A DNA stretch of 64,000 nt from Myxocyprinus asiaticus (Eukaryota; Chordata; Actinopteri; Cypriniformes; Catostomidae), in contig NC_059349.1 in the NCBI RefSeq assembly GCF_019703515.2, positions 24,648,744 through 24,712,743 of the forward strand. The letters run 5' to 3'. The position numbers were made by a program, and so were the translations under genes. The number at the start of each line of letters is the position of its first letter. Position 1 is the stretch's first letter. The notes under the pieces are model-generated. The model had not been told where the DNA came from and searched no databases. It was given only the letters and a program-made list of their open reading frames with translations. Below are positions 20,881 to 34,300 of this stretch, piece by piece.

Positions 20881-21169
20881 ACAAATGAGCTGAATTAAGA
20901 TGCACGGAATGTTTAACCATTATATAATCCCTGCAACAATTTAATTACAGCCAGACAGCGGTGCATTATGGACTTCAAAAGATTGTCTGATTTACAGGGG
21001 CTGTGGCAAAATACAGTATGTTAGAATTTCTGTGGAATCAGACATTTACAATTTTGTTTTGTCTTGTGGCTCCCTCTGGTGGACAAACAGTAAAACATCT
21101 TGTCAATCTCCATATTTCTAACTGCTTAAAAATGCAATTGTAAAAGTAGCTATTTCTTCTGTTATAGCA

Positions 21170-22720
21170 CTGCCAAATTGATGAAAATTTTGCATGTTAC
21201 CTCAAAATGTTCTTTTGTGCATGAATATTACGTTTTGTTAAGTTTAAAAATTGTGCTCACAAGATATGGGCCAATTAGTCATAACAGGCCACATGCAAAA
21301 TCCTATCAGCTAATATCTTCTGAACGATTTGACATATCAAAATTTTTTTGTTACATTTTTGTCAGTAACATCTGTAGATAATGTGTACGAAGTTTCATGT
21401 AAATCGGGCAAACAGCCTAGGACGAATTCGAAAAAGTACGCTTTTCAATCAAATCAAAATGGTAAATTTATTGTGAAAATGGAAATTCATGTAACCAAAT
21501 GAATTGGAGGCACTAATGGATTCACAGAAATAAAAAATAAAAAAATGTTTTGTTTTTTTTAATCATATACAGTTCTGGAGTTAATTCAACTGCTTTGAGC
21601 ACAGTTGCACAATTAGGATTTTCTTCAGTTATAGCGCCCTCTAGCTTCAAAAATGGATGAAACTCGGCAAGTAACCTTAGAGTTTTCTCTTATCTATGTG
21701 TACAAAGTTTTGTTAAGTTAGAAAATTGCGCTCACAAAATACAACTTAATACGTCATTGTAAGCCACGGCCCAAAATATATTTGCTTATATCTTCCGAAC
21801 GATTCGATGTATCAAAATTATTTTGATAACTTTTTGTCAGGAGGGTCTGTAGATTTTCTTATGCCAAGTTTCATGCGAATTTGGAAAACGGACTAGGACG
21901 AGTTCTAAAAAGTAGTTTTTTCAAAAAATATTTGTGATAAAAAAGTTTTTTTGCAGGAATGAAAATCATTGTGACCATATCAATGTGCGGCACTTGTGGA
22001 TTTAAAGAAGCTACAAATTTGTATTGTAGCCTATACGGTTCCGGTGTTATGAGCAAAAAAGTGAATTAGCTAATTATACCGCCACCATGTGGCCGATTAT
22101 CACAAAATGTTATATGCAGCTTCGAATTGACACCTTGCTTGTGTATAGTAATTTCCATAACCCTCGTCCATTCCAAATACGAGTTATAAGGTGCTGAAAT
22201 TGTATTGCATTTTTGTTAATTTGTCGAATAGATTTTTTAAGAATATGTCAGCATTTGAACCAAAGAAGATTAATATTTAATTTGAACTTTTTTGCTCAAA
22301 CGGCTGTAAAGTTATGGCAGTTTTATTGTTGTAGTGCCCCCCTAGGGGTGAAATTGTATGAAACTTTGCTGACGTCTTCTAAATGTCCTGTTGACTATGC
22401 GCACCGAGTTTGGTTACTTTTGGAGTTTGCGGTGAGTAGATATTGATTAATTACTCAAATTGCGTTAAACCGTAGGAATTGTATTGTTAATATCGTCGGA
22501 ACGATTTCATGTATCGAAATTCTTTTGATAACCTTTTATCAGGAGGGTCTGTAGATTATGTATACCAAATTGCATGCCGATTGGACTAACAGTCTAGGAG
22601 GAGTTCGGAGACATACATTTACATTTCCTCTTAACTCAAGGAATCAGAGGAAAAAGGGCTAGAATTTCGATTTTAGCCCTTACGGTTGCAGAGATATGAG
22701 CAAAAACGTAAAAGTGTTTA
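21170..22720. repeat. three to four diverged tandem modules
   Basis: A ~280-bp block recurs beginning near 21180, 21656 and 22357. Each copy has a GCGCCCCCT-like start, GAAACTTTG, then GAACGATTTGACATATCAAA, CTGTAGAT, CAAGTTTCATG and CTAGGACGAGTTC. Spacings are about 476 and 701 bp. A partial fourth copy starts near 22717. No long frame survives. Confidence 0.65.
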
Positions 22721-22935
22721 TTATAGCACCACCTAGGGTCAGATGGGTGTGTTTATGTGTGCCTGAGTAGTGAGAGGGATTTGGGATCATCCTGCCAAGT
22801 TTGGTGTCTCCACGACTTACGGTCTCTGACGCCCAGACACTTTTAGGGCAGAAAAAAAGAAGAAGAAAAAGAAGAAAATCAGCACAATTACAATTGGGTT
22901 CCAGCAGCTTCGCTGCTTGGCCCCCTAATAATACA

Positions 22936-25632
22936 AGCAGAAGCAATTCATCCAAATGTTATGTTCTTCACTCAACTCTTCCAACGTTCTTCCACCACCA
23001 CAATCTTCGTTTCAGTGACGTCTGTCAAGGGTGGTGGGCTAGTGTCCTCTGACCCCAAGCCACACCTTTTTTCCTTTTCCCTAATCTCTATTAGCATTAT
23101 CTAAGGATGCCAAATTGTCAAAAGTAATCTTGACACTGACATAGACCTAAATCTAGTACGATAGACATAGTTAGATTGTGTCAAGGACACACACTTACCA
23201 GCCACCCTCATCTGTTGATACGCACGGCCAGAGTATATAAATATTAAAGTGACTCTTAGTAACCCTGAATTGACAATTCGACTATCTTCAGGATACAACG
23301 TGAAAGAGTGTACTTTAGTGCCCTGCTGTACACGCTGAACCTATTACATAAAAACACCTGCCAACGTTCAAAGTAATAAAGGATTACTTTTCTAAATAAT
23401 GGGAATTTTGGATTAAATTGATAAAAGATAAAAAAAGTATAAGGACACTTAGCTACAGTAAACCACTCTTAAAAATTTAGGAATGTCATTGCATTAGATG
23501 ACAAAATATCTCAGACCAATGGAATTTATTTTAAAGAAAGATAGCACAAGCACACTTCAATAAAAGCATTTCACAAAGAGAAGTCTGTTAGTTTTGAAAT
23601 GACAAAACAATAGATATACTGTTTGAAATTAGGATAAGTACATAGCTGACTCTAGCCACCACCAGGCTTCTACATGGGCACCAAAAACCTATCCATTGCA
23701 CAAAAATATCTATTCTTATCATTCTGGCTCCCGAGTGAAGCCTCCTTCTGAGTGTGTCATTGCTTTTGGACAATGACAAATATAGAAAAATAATAAAAAT
23801 TTCGGGTGCTATTTTGTGATTGGTTGGGGTGGTATACAGCCCATCACTCAGCCCGCTCCCAAATTGCTTTAAACCAATGCACAAATCGTAAAAATAAAAA
23901 TAATTTACATAATACCGCTTATTTGAAACCTAATTTTGGATTAAGTGGGCAAGACTCACCTTTTTTCAAGAATTTCACACACTATTGCAATTGTGTATAT
24001 GGTTGTGTGACAATAAAAGTGATTTGATTTGACCTTTGGGTGGGCACAGCACACCCCTGCCTACATCTGGCCGTGATTTCGATACTTTCTGCTTGTCAAA
24101 CGCTTGTGGACCATGAACTACTCACATGGATTCTCTAGCTGGACACCTGTATGAACCTGATGAACTTCATACATCCACTGAAAATCACATTGAGATTCAA
24201 TTTGAAATCACAAAAATAACTTAAAAAAGTTCGTTTGAGAAAAGGTCTAGCATCATTTGTTTTCAGATGCCACATTTTAAGTGTTACTTAAGCATACAAA
24301 AGTGTCCAAATACTTTTTGGAACCATGCTGTAGAACTATATAATGATCTTAATACTGACTTGTTAAATTACTGTAAGCATACATATCAAGTACTCAACAT
24401 CCCTTACAATAACATTATGTTTCATATTTCAGATTGTGACCATCCCTCTGATACACTTATTAAATCATAGTTGAAAATGTGTTAAATTACATTTCTGAGC
24501 CAGATACAGATACAGCAACTGGGTTAAAAGCAGTTCAGTGATGATGGTTAATTTTTTGTCTTTTTCAATGAACTTGATGACAGAGCCAGCAGACAGATGC
24601 TGTTTGCCAATGTAAATAATACATCTGAATTAGTTGTTTGCTTGTGAGCTCAGCAACCTTATATTTGGCAGGACTGGAGTTGAGTTGTTTGTGCATGTCA
24701 GTGAGTCTGTCACAATACACTAGCTAGCACATTGTTGGTTACTATCAGTCATGCTGTGACCTGTGAATTCCAAGTAAACTTTAGGTATTTTAGACGATAG
24801 TTTGAGCACTATCTATAAATGTGTTATTTGCTAGAGAACGTATATAGAGGGTGTAATTGAAAAGTGGAGTATTCCATTGTTTTATATTATCTGAACTGCT
24901 TCATGAAGATAATCTCAAGGCCACTGTAATTTAGGGTAATGATTTTGATATGGAGTTCAGATATGGATATGGACTATCTAGTAACAAAGTTTCTGTCGTT
25001 TTGACAAGCTGAAGCCTTTTACTGAGTGTCTTACTCACCTCACTTTTTCAGTAAATTAAAAGACAGATAAATAATTAAAAATGCAAATTAGACAGAACCA
25101 GTCTTTTCCCTAAGAAAGCCAAAGCAGGATCAACCATTGTGTGTCGGCGAGCAGCAGTTCCATGATACAGATAGTGAAATGTCCCAGTGCTTCATACTAA
25201 ATATTAGTGCTCCGCAACGCCACGTCCAATCAAAACAGTGTTGTACAATTAAGCAAAAGCACACAAGCAAGTGTGCAGTTGTACCAGAACAATTACAAAT
25301 GTAAAATTGCTTTTATATGACAGTTTAACAAACAAGTAACCTAAATAATAAGTTTCAAACAAAAACTGGCCAGTTAGTTCGTGCATTTCTTCTCTGCCAG
25401 CGAAAATAGTTCCAAAAGAATGTAAAGCATAATCAAGCATACAGTAATTTTGATTTATGCACTGCACTCATACTCTAGGTAAGTGGCGGTTCTAAAGGGG
25501 GGCCAGGGGGAGGGCAACTGCCCCCCTGACAGAACAGCTTCAGTTTTGAACAGTGTTTTGTTTTAAATGAATCAGTGATAAAAAAACAAAAACAAACAAA
25601 CAAAAAAAAAAAACAGCTTCAACAAGCTTTAA
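22936..25632. other. intergenic with repeat fragments
   Basis: No gene is seen. Apart from the retroposon-like tail at 23936-24032 the sequence is unremarkable; short frames here have no recognisable domains. Confidence 0.45.
23936..24032 (+). repeat. retroposon 3'-end-like fragment
   Basis: Contains TTGTGTATATGGTTGTGTGA, CAATAAAAGTGATTTGATTT. The same tail recurs at 45650-45716. A shared 3' end with a short ATTTG-type terminal repeat suggests a LINE or SINE tail; the family is not identified. Confidence 0.5.
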
Positions 25633-26285
25633 AGGAATAGTTCACCCAAAAGTGAAAATTCTCTCATCATTTATGTGAATGGTGACCAGACCTTTCAAGC
25701 TCCAAAAACCACATAAAGGCAGCATAAAAGTAATCCATACGACTCAATGCAATCACTTTGGGTGAAAAACAGATCGATCTTTCAATAATTTTTTTCAGAA
25801 TGTGAAAGTGAATGTGGAGATTTATAGTAAAAAAGGACTGAAATATGAATCTGTTTCTCACCCACACCTGTTATATCACTTCTGAAGACATGAATATAAC
25901 CTCTGGAGTCTTATGGATTACTTTTATGCTATCTTGATCAGAATCACAATCAGAATGTACAAGTATGCTTACACATACAAGGAATTTGTCTTGGTGACAG
26001 AAGCTTCCAGTGCACAAACAATACAAGAACAAGACAGAAATGTAAGGGCATTTAATGTGCAGAAGAGGTAAGGTATGTCAAATAAATATAATAGACATAT
26101 CTCTATTTTTGGAGCTTCACAGTTCTGGTCACTATTCACTTGCATTGTGAGGACCTACAGAGCTGAAATATTATTCTGGAAATATTTGTTTGTGTTCAGC
26201 AAAATATAGAAAGCCATACACATCTGGGATGACATCAGGGAGAGTAAATGATGAGAGAATTTTCATTTTTGTGTGAACTATCACT
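25633..26285. mobile_element. MITE with TTAA-type flanks and nested insertion
   Basis: Left end AGGAATAGTTCACCCAAAAG and right end (inverted) GTGAACTATCACT are flanked by TTAA on both sides (25629-25632, 26286-26289). The inner ends include TCTCTCATCATTTA and its complement. A segment at about 25932-26090 with a TACAAGGAATTTGTCTTGG core looks like a separate later insertion. Same family as 36852-37201 and 43651-44016. Confidence 0.65.
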
Positions 26286-26289
26286 TTAA

Positions 26290-27585
26290 GATACAAATTG
26301 TATTGTTTTTGTGGTGAACGACACTGGGCTTTTTTAATGAATCAGTTAAGTTAATGATTGAATGACTCACTTTTAATAACATTAAATATGCTCATTTGTG
26401 ATTTAATAAGTGAAGTGTCCACTTGTCCAACCAGATTCGAGGACGGGAACTTCTGTTGTATAATTGATTTGTAAAAACAGTTACTTGTGTGAAATAATTA
26501 TTTTGATCTAGATTACATTATTTTAAACTAGATTACATTAAAAACAATACATTGTTAAAATATACTGTCATTAAACAAGCAAGTAGTTTTATATAAAATA
26601 TTAATTGAAGATAACTAATCATATTTGGATATGCATTGTCATTTTTTACAATTACATTTTCATTAAACATCATACTTTGATGTTTGTAAAAGAAAATATG
26701 TAAAGGAGATTATTTCCAGATTTTGAAGCATTTATCCACAGTTTTGGGCTAATATTGGTCACAAGCACTTGCGCTTTAGAAGGGTATAACATATGGTATT
26801 TAGATGCTTTTTTATTATATATAACTAATACTATACTATACTAATACTATTTTAGTATACTCAAAAGTACACAATTTTCACATCACCATTAATTAAGGGA
26901 AGTACATTAATGCAATTTGGGATTAGCCCTTACAAAAGTTTGCCAATGACCGGTTTTATTCTTATTAGTTAAGAAATGTGCGTTCATATAAAGAGGCAAA
27001 AAATAAAGCATGAGTGAACATTGACAGATTTTACTGGAACAAAGACCGTAACAAAGAACATCAGCACCGAATTGTTATAACAGCAACAGGAATATTTTTT
27101 TTTAAACTGTAACAAGGGTATTACAAAGCAATATGGCTTCAATTAAAAGGAAAAAGGCCCTTTTTTAATTAATTTTTTTTTTTTTTTTTGTGTGTGTGTA
27201 TGAATACTTTATTTTCAATTGCTTTTGTGCATGGATATTTTATTATCAACTCTTTTTGGATAGTGACTGAGCAAGTAAGAAAGGGTGTGGTCTCAAAGGA
27301 AGGATTTTTCTTTCTTTTTAGATGAAGAGATAATGATCAGTAGAGGGTAACATTAGTCATCCATTGGACCATCTGGTAGCCCTGTTGTTAGTCACCTTGG
27401 TAAATCTCATTGTTACAAAAAGACAATTCACCTGTCAATAAAAGAGGATTTATCTGTAACATGAATCATCATTTTATTCCTGGAAAAAAAAATAAAAATA
27501 AAGCACTTTGTTCAAACAAACAGGCACATTTGTTTGACATTAGAACTTGTTATGACAACCAGTGAGGCTCATTGTATCCACAGCA
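26290..27585. other. intergenic, AT-rich
   Basis: No gene. Contains an isolated poly-T/GT tract at 27168-27200. Nothing else recognised. Confidence 0.45.
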
Positions 27586-27592
27586 TAGATCA

Positions 27593-27669
27593 GTGGTTCT
27601 CAACCAAGGGGCTGGGACCCAATAGGGGGCCTCAGCACACTTCCAAGGGGGCCTCAAGATTACTTAAAA

Positions 27670-27746
<77 letters not shown>

Positions 27747-27953
27747 TTAAAATGATACATCTTAATTAGAATGCTAAAAATACTTTAAGATGTATGCCCA
27801 CAAATTATAAACAGTCTCTTTCTGAAACTTCTAGAATCAAAAATGATTCATGATTAGTCATTTTAATCAGACACGTCTAGTTTCAGGCGAGGGGGCCTTC
27901 AAATATTGTCTTGGACAGTGGGGGGACTTGGAGTCAAAAAGGTTGAGAACCAC
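27593..27953. mobile_element. hAT-like non-autonomous element
   Basis: Inverted ends GTGGTTCTCAACC and GGTTGAGAACCAC are flanked by a direct duplication TAGATCA (27586-27592 and 27954-27960). The end motif is like the CAGTGGTTCTCAA ends of hAT-Charlie elements. A (TA)n microsatellite at 27675-27740 lies inside. Confidence 0.7.
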
Positions 27954-28566
27954 TAGATCACGCCATAGGCCTACTGTATTTCTGTCTTAGATCACTAGAT
28001 GGCAATATTTTGCCATTGAAAAAAAAAAAAAAAATGAAAAAAGAAAAAGAAAGAACTCCATGACAATGAGCTTTGATGTTAGATAAAAACAGGGAGATGT
28101 ACAGATTCAGATAGTTTATTAAACCTTAGAGACCGAAGCATTCATATTAATGATGTTTATTTTTAGTGTTTTAGGAAGACACTGGTTATGAAAACCATTA
28201 TTGTATATGTATATTTAGTTTTATGGTGAATTTTGGGAAAACTTTGCAGATTTGGTTTGGTTTTCAAGGTTGCAAAATTTCTGTTATAACTTATCTGTCA
28301 CAAATTATTTGGCATGGTAGTCTTTTTCATTTAATTGCAGCTGGAAATTGTCCAATCAAGGTTTTAGTTCAAGTGACTAAGTTTAATTCTCGCTTATGAA
28401 ACAAGACACTTAGGTAACATACAGTACTTTGCTTTACCTCAAAATACAACTAATAAAGCAATATTAGCTGTGCATAATTGATTTAAGATTTATATTGTCT
28501 TGATCCAGAGAGACCTTTTAATAAAACCTGTGGCAGTAAATAATTAACCTGCCACTCTCATTTTCA

Positions 28567-29113
28567 GGTCCATTATTAGGAACACAATGGTCCTAATAAA
28601 GTCCCCGGTGTGGTCTTCTGCTGTTGTAGCCCATCTGCCTCAAGGTTCGACGTGTTGTGCATTCTGAGATGCTATTCTGCTCACTACAATTCTACAGAGT
28701 GGTTATCTGAGTTACCGTAGCCTTTCTGTCAGCTCCAACCAGTCTGGCCATTCTCCACTGACCTCTCTCATCAACAAGGTGTTTCCGTCCGCAGAACTCG
28801 CGCACACTGGATGTTTTTTGTTTTTGGCACCATTCTGAGTAAACTCTAGAGACTGTTGTGTGTGAAAATCCCAGGAGATCAGCAGTTACAGAAATACTCA
28901 AACCAACCCGTCTGGCACCAACAATCATGCCACGGTCGAAATCACTGAGATCAAATTTTTTCCCCATTCTGATGTTTGATGTGAATATTAACTGAAGCTC
29001 CTGACCCGTATCTGAATGATTTTATGTATTGCACTGCTGCCACATGATTGGCTGATTAGATAACTGCATGAATATGTAGATGTACGGGTGTTCCTAATAA
29101 AGTACTCAGTGAG
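28567..29113 (-). mobile_element. Tc1-like transposon remnant
   Basis: End motifs CCTAATAAAGT...CCGGTG at the left and GGTGTTCCTAATAAAGTACT at the right bracket a minus-strand frame (28692-28967, 91 codons). The frame encodes an N-terminal helix-turn-helix of Tc1/mariner transposase: MGKKFDLSDFDRGMIVGARR, then a VTADLLGFSHTTVSRVYSEW recognition helix. The catalytic DDE part is absent, so the copy is inactive. Confidence 0.7.
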
Positions 29114-29833
29114 TTTATATGTGTGACTGACCAGCAATGAAAGAAAACAGTTACATCTCAGTGGGAATCATTCATTCCACAGTTCCCATGAAGAAAGGAG
29201 AGAAAAAGTAGATGATTTTGACAGGAGGGACATTAGAGTGTCCTCTGATTATCCCTCAACAGTACGTATTAGGTTAAGTATGTAGAATGTAAAAGTAAGA
29301 TTATAGTCAGATTTGGAAACATTGACTTTTTGTTCCAAATTACTTTTGTTCCATTAGTTTGATGTCCTTAATGTTTGTGGATGATGGAGACATAGGCTTT
29401 ATAGATACAATCTGTGCAGAAAAGCTGCCATACACAGCAATTTATATTTTAGTAGGACAAACACTAAAGAACACTTCCATTTTAAAGCAAGATTAATACA
29501 TACAGTGTTTAGTCTCTGTGTGACTGTGAGTGAATCAGACTCTATGGCAGGGCAGGAATGTGGTCTTGACACTGGTTGGTTTATTTGAGCTGTGTTCATG
29601 GTTGGAAAATCAATTATTATTATTATACTCTGCATCAACATTGCTGTGACACAGTTATGAGATATAATTGAGGAAGAGAATGTGTGTTCATTATACATAA
29701 ACTTCTGTCTGTGTGTGAGGAATTATGAGAATAAAAATGTTTCAAATAAATTCAATCTAAATATTTTGAATTCCTAGCAAAGAACACACTTGACCCAAAC
29801 TGATTATTTACTGCACAAAAATGCAGGTATGCC

Positions 29834-31307
29834 TTTATTTATTTTCAAACACAATAAAAACTAAATAAGAATTATTCACATTGTTGCCTGGATCAATTCT
29901 GTCAAAACAAATGAACAGAAAAACATCTCTGGAACTCTAACATAATTACTCAAAAACACCTACAGTTATTTTTTCCTTCATAAATAGGCGCAAACAAGTA
30001 CCATAAAAAGATCTCATATAGACACAGTGTAGAGGAATAGTAAATGATCAGCCATATGCCAGGATTATACAGCAACTCTCCAATCTGCCACTGTTTCTTC
30101 TAATTAACACCATATAAGCATCTGACAGTTTCATACACATAGTTTGGATGACATTGATCAATATGCCAGAAGTGATACAAAAGAAGTATTTTGTGTAATA
30201 CAAAATAAACTTTTCTTTAGTACTTTGCTTAATTAATCATTTCATGCTACCTCGCAGATTGATGGAATCAACCTTTACTTCAGTAAACTTGGGAAAAAAT
30301 ACTTCTTTCGTCTCTCGTTATTATTCTAATCAGCGGGGACTTCCGATGCCAAGAAATGACCCCTCTTGGCTAATTATCCCTTTTCGAGTTTTAAATGAAC
30401 TGGTGTGGTCCAATTCAAAATCATATAGTTACTAGAAAAAAAAAAGTTTAATTCTTATACTCTAGGAGTAACACAGATTCTATTTACAGCTTGAAACAAG
30501 GGCTGAAACAACCCATCTGGTCGTTCATAATGTTCCTATGAGCGACTGTTTTGTACTTGCAACAGAACTCTGTTTCTAAGGCAGTTGACTAGAAAAGATC
30601 ATTACAGTGGGGAAGAATGATACAACGAGAAAAGGTGTGTGAAAGGAGGGGTCGGAGAGGGGAAAATGCAGGAGTCATATCATCCACATTCTTTTTTGTG
30701 GGTTTTTGTTTTTCAGATTGCGATTTTTTTCCTCTTTATACAGTAAAAGAAGTTCTGTTTTGGTTTTTTGTTCCGCTGTTTGTCAGCGAGAGCTTGGAGT
30801 CTCTGACACACAGAAGTAAGTGCTTAGAAACCGATGGATTGACACAACCGTCCTGCAAGGCAAATTGACCTACGCAGTTTTCTTAAAACCATGAGCAATC
30901 TCCAATAAAACACACATCTACAGAGTTTTTTATATACTACCTCTTATTAGGTACGTAACAAGGACCCAAACAAGAGGAGGGCATTAAAAGACAATTTCAT
31001 TAGAGAGAGGTGATTGCATTTAAAAAAATGTTAGCATACAATTTACGTTCATGCTTTGATGATTTTAATTCTATTTTAACGATCCAAAATGTCTGAATGT
31101 CAGAAGCTAAAAGGAGATACAAATTCCAAACCCACCAAGGTAGGGTGCACTAAAGTGTGAGTCATGAGAAAGAAAGCATTCAAACAATATTTTGCTGATG
31201 CGTGGATTGTGTCTAGTCTAAAATAGGGCCTGAAAAATCTGGTCCTGAACAGCTGTACTGGGATGAGGAACTGCCTTGGTCCTGTGAGCATAAAGCGAGG
31301 GTTTCGA
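29834..31307 (-). other. tox: tox 3' UTR (3' end tentative)
   Basis: Unspliced, repeat-poor sequence downstream of the tox stop. Candidate AATAAA signals on the minus strand lie at 29843-29838 and 29839-29834. The ~1.5 kb length is plausible for this gene; the actual cleavage site cannot be fixed from sequence. Confidence 0.45.
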
Positions 31308-31344
31308 TCAGGTCAGATACAGGGCTTTGTCCCTCTGCAGAGCT
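31308..31344 (-). CDS. tox: tox last coding exon
   Basis: Encodes [11 protein letters not shown] and TGA (31310-31308) after a split glycine codon. Acceptor CCGTAG. The C-terminal peptide is a TOX hallmark. Confidence 0.93.
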
Positions 31345-34300
31345 CTACGGAGGGAAATATACACACATCAAAATGGCCGCCACAAAAATCAGAAGCACTA
31401 ACTTGATACAGCTGTTTTTGAGGACACCTTGAAAAGGTTGCATTAAAATATTTTCTGAAAGAATTTCTATAATTTTCTGGATGATTATGTTAAGCATCCA
31501 AGATTTATTTTAATGGGTGGGGGAGCTTTGAGCACTTACCCGTTGCCGCAGTAGTCAGACGTCCAGTCCAGACCCTGGGTCGGTCCATTCCTGCAGCCGG
31601 TGCGGTAGTCCATTGAAGGGGACAGACCGGGTGCAGCAGAGGATGTGACATTTACCATGCTCTGATACTCTGCCTGAAGAGGGAAACCCTGAGAGGGAGA
31701 ACACAATGGAAAATTACATATTAGATTTTACATACTGCAGGTCCCACAGGCTCATAGTGCAAATTGGAATTTTTTTGTACAAATTATTACATATGTCCAC
31801 AAAATTGGTAGCACTTTGATGTTACAAATGTATTAGTACATGTAGAAATTAACATTAGCCAAGATTAATAAATGATGTAAAAGTATTGCAACCTTATTGT
31901 AAAATGTTACCCAGAAAATCATTACATTTAGCACAATGATAAGTGAGATATTAATGAAACAATATGTTGAGCTGAATCAAACTCTGGGATCTGAATGCCG
32001 AACCAGCCTTCCTGTTTTTCCTGGAGAGCGAGATTGAAAAACCAGACTAAACTACAAACCCACTCGTACAATTTAATTCCACATAGCAAACATCCTACAA
32101 GATGTGAAGTGGACATGATGACAGTGTAATGCAACCAGCCTCAAATGAGCATTAATAAGGAATTGCATTCAGTGGTTGGTTGCAGGGGGTGAGGCTGGTG
32201 GGGGTAGATGAAAAATAAATGAAGCAGATATTCTAATTTGAAGACTTCTTCTCTGTTCTTAGCCTATAAGAAAGACTGCATGTGAACGGGAAGTTAATCT
32301 CAGTGGTACACAAGAGAATCTGCCTGAAAGAGCAAGACAGCAGGTGGCTGCGTTTTTTTCCCCCTCCAGAGATTCTACCTATTCATGAATTGTTCCTCAA
32401 ATTCTTCTCCTTCATTCGATCACAAAGGCTCCATCTGCCCCTTTGTGTCCCCCCACACCCCCCCAACACCGCCCCACCTACCCCCACCCTGCGTCGGCTC
32501 ACAGAAAAAGTTGAACCGCACGTTTTTGTTTGCTCTCCACAAATATGCAAAAATAAACGAGGATTATTACTCCCCTTTGGATTTAAAAAGTCTCCCATAC
32601 AGGCAGGATCTGTGGAACAGGCTTAAGAACTCCCCACACAGAGGAGAGAAAAGCCAAGTTTAAGTATTTGTACTCTCCTCCAAAAGATTGACATACCCAT
32701 ACAAGGAGCCCTGTGGTAATCTAAAATTGGACTTCAGACAAATTCACACTTTAATCTGCATGAAAATTAGACACTTTTTTCCTTATGATGTTGATCATCC
32801 ACAGCAATAGTTCATTTTCCTGCCGAGGATTGATAAAAAGAAGCACATGAAATTCAATCAAGTAGTTGCTTTTTAAATACAACGTTTCCCAGAATTCCCA
32901 GCGGGCACAGGAAGACAATCTTGCAACAACAGGCCTTTCATATTCAAATACAGATGCTTCACTTTTTCGTGGCAACAGTTTCAACTGGAAATATGTGTTT
33001 CATAATTCAGTCTTTGATGGAATCAATAAAATTGCCATGCACTTCCACAAAACAAAACAAAAACAAAACAAAAGCAAAAAACAAAAGTTAAAAAAAAAGT
33101 TAAAACAAACAAAAGCAAAACAAAAATGTATAAAAGCAAAAAAAGTAAAAAACAAAACAAGACATAAAACATAAAATTTAGTAAACAAATAAAACAAAAA
33201 ACAAAGTAAAAAACAAAAAACACAACACACCTACAAAAATAACAATAAGAAAACAAACGGACAGTTGACATTGTTTATTTCATAATGCACAGCATTGTCA
33301 GTGCAGCGCATCCCTCAGTTTAAGATCAAACTCCTGTCATAGGATAAGAGTGTCACCTGTTCTCCTTACCACCTAAATCATCTCTCTTTATGAAGCTAAC
33401 CCCTCTTTTTTGTGCAAGACAATGTGATTCTCCGCCCTCTCTCTCTCCACCCTCCCTCTCTTTTCTACAACACCAGCCAGTCCTGCCTCCTAGCTGATGC
33501 TCATCTCTTAAAGAGTTTCAAGGCACAAGGGTGCTATTCATTAGGACCTCATTACAACCTCATCTCAATCCCACTGAAGTTCCAGCACAGCTCAGGGCTA
33601 TTAAGATGTGAAACGGATCAACGAGGACTTTTTCACCATCACCGTGAGTGCTTAAGGAGACTAAGGCTTCAAACCTCTCCTTAACCACCTCTATTTGAGA
33701 TCTCTATTAGGGTAACGAGGGTTTAATTAGCACTGGTGCTAATAATAAGTGCACTCTGGATTGACAAAACTAGCTGTTGCTAACACAGGGCTGCAGTTGA
33801 AACACCTTCTCCCTCCTCACATGTTAAAGCAGAGGAGGCAATAACCAAATGAATGCTTTCAAAGAGATCATTTTCTATTTAATTAGATTGTGTGTGTGTG
33901 TGTGTGGGCAGGTTTAAGTGGTTTACAATAATTTTTTTTAGGTTACAAACTGGTAATTATGCTATAAATGTGGTTTATGAGGACATTTCTAGTGTCCCCA
34001 TAATTCAAATCACTTAAAATACATACTAAACGAAGTTTTTTTTGAAAATGTAAAAATGCTGGATTTTTTTTTGTTTTTTTGTGAGGGTTAGGTTTAGTGG
34101 TAGGGTTAGGGTTACGGGATAGAATCTATAGTTCGTACAGTAAAAAAAATCTATATGTCTATAGATATGTCTATGGAGAGTCCACATAAGGATAGCCGCA
34201 CCAACAGGTGTGTGTGTTTGTATGTGAATTGGTAAAGCTTTTATTTAGTTTCTCTTCTTTGCTGTTATCTACTCTGCTGGAAAATCTACGTTAGCTTAAG

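Larger units (their letters stand above)
15702..22935. mobile_element. composite repeat region bounded by inverted end motifs
   Basis: The left edge (GCCGCAAGCGGCAATCATCG, then GGGGGCCAAGCA) and the right edge (CAGCAGCTTCGCTGCTTGG, then CCCCC) share GGGGGCCAAGCA in inverted orientation. I recall this pair of ends from dispersed fish repeats, but cannot confirm it. The interior holds other insertions (16967-18070, 18255-18980, 19755-20880) and diverged tandem modules (21170-22720). No transposase frame is recognisable. Whether the two edges belong to one insertion is inference. Confidence 0.45.

Noticed and set aside
22680..23052. Overlapping frames on both strands with KRRRKRR or LLLFLL runs
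   Set aside because: Derived from an (AAG)n tract at the end of the composite repeat.
33000..33271. Long overlapping frames on both strands rich in Lys/Gln or Phe/Leu/Cys
   Set aside because: They come from an (AAAAC)n low-complexity tract; no domain and no splice context.
34084..34120. Interstitial telomeric repeat (GGGTTAGG-like)
   Set aside because: Only a few imperfect units in a sequence resembling a dispersed repeat flank; not a TTAGGG array.
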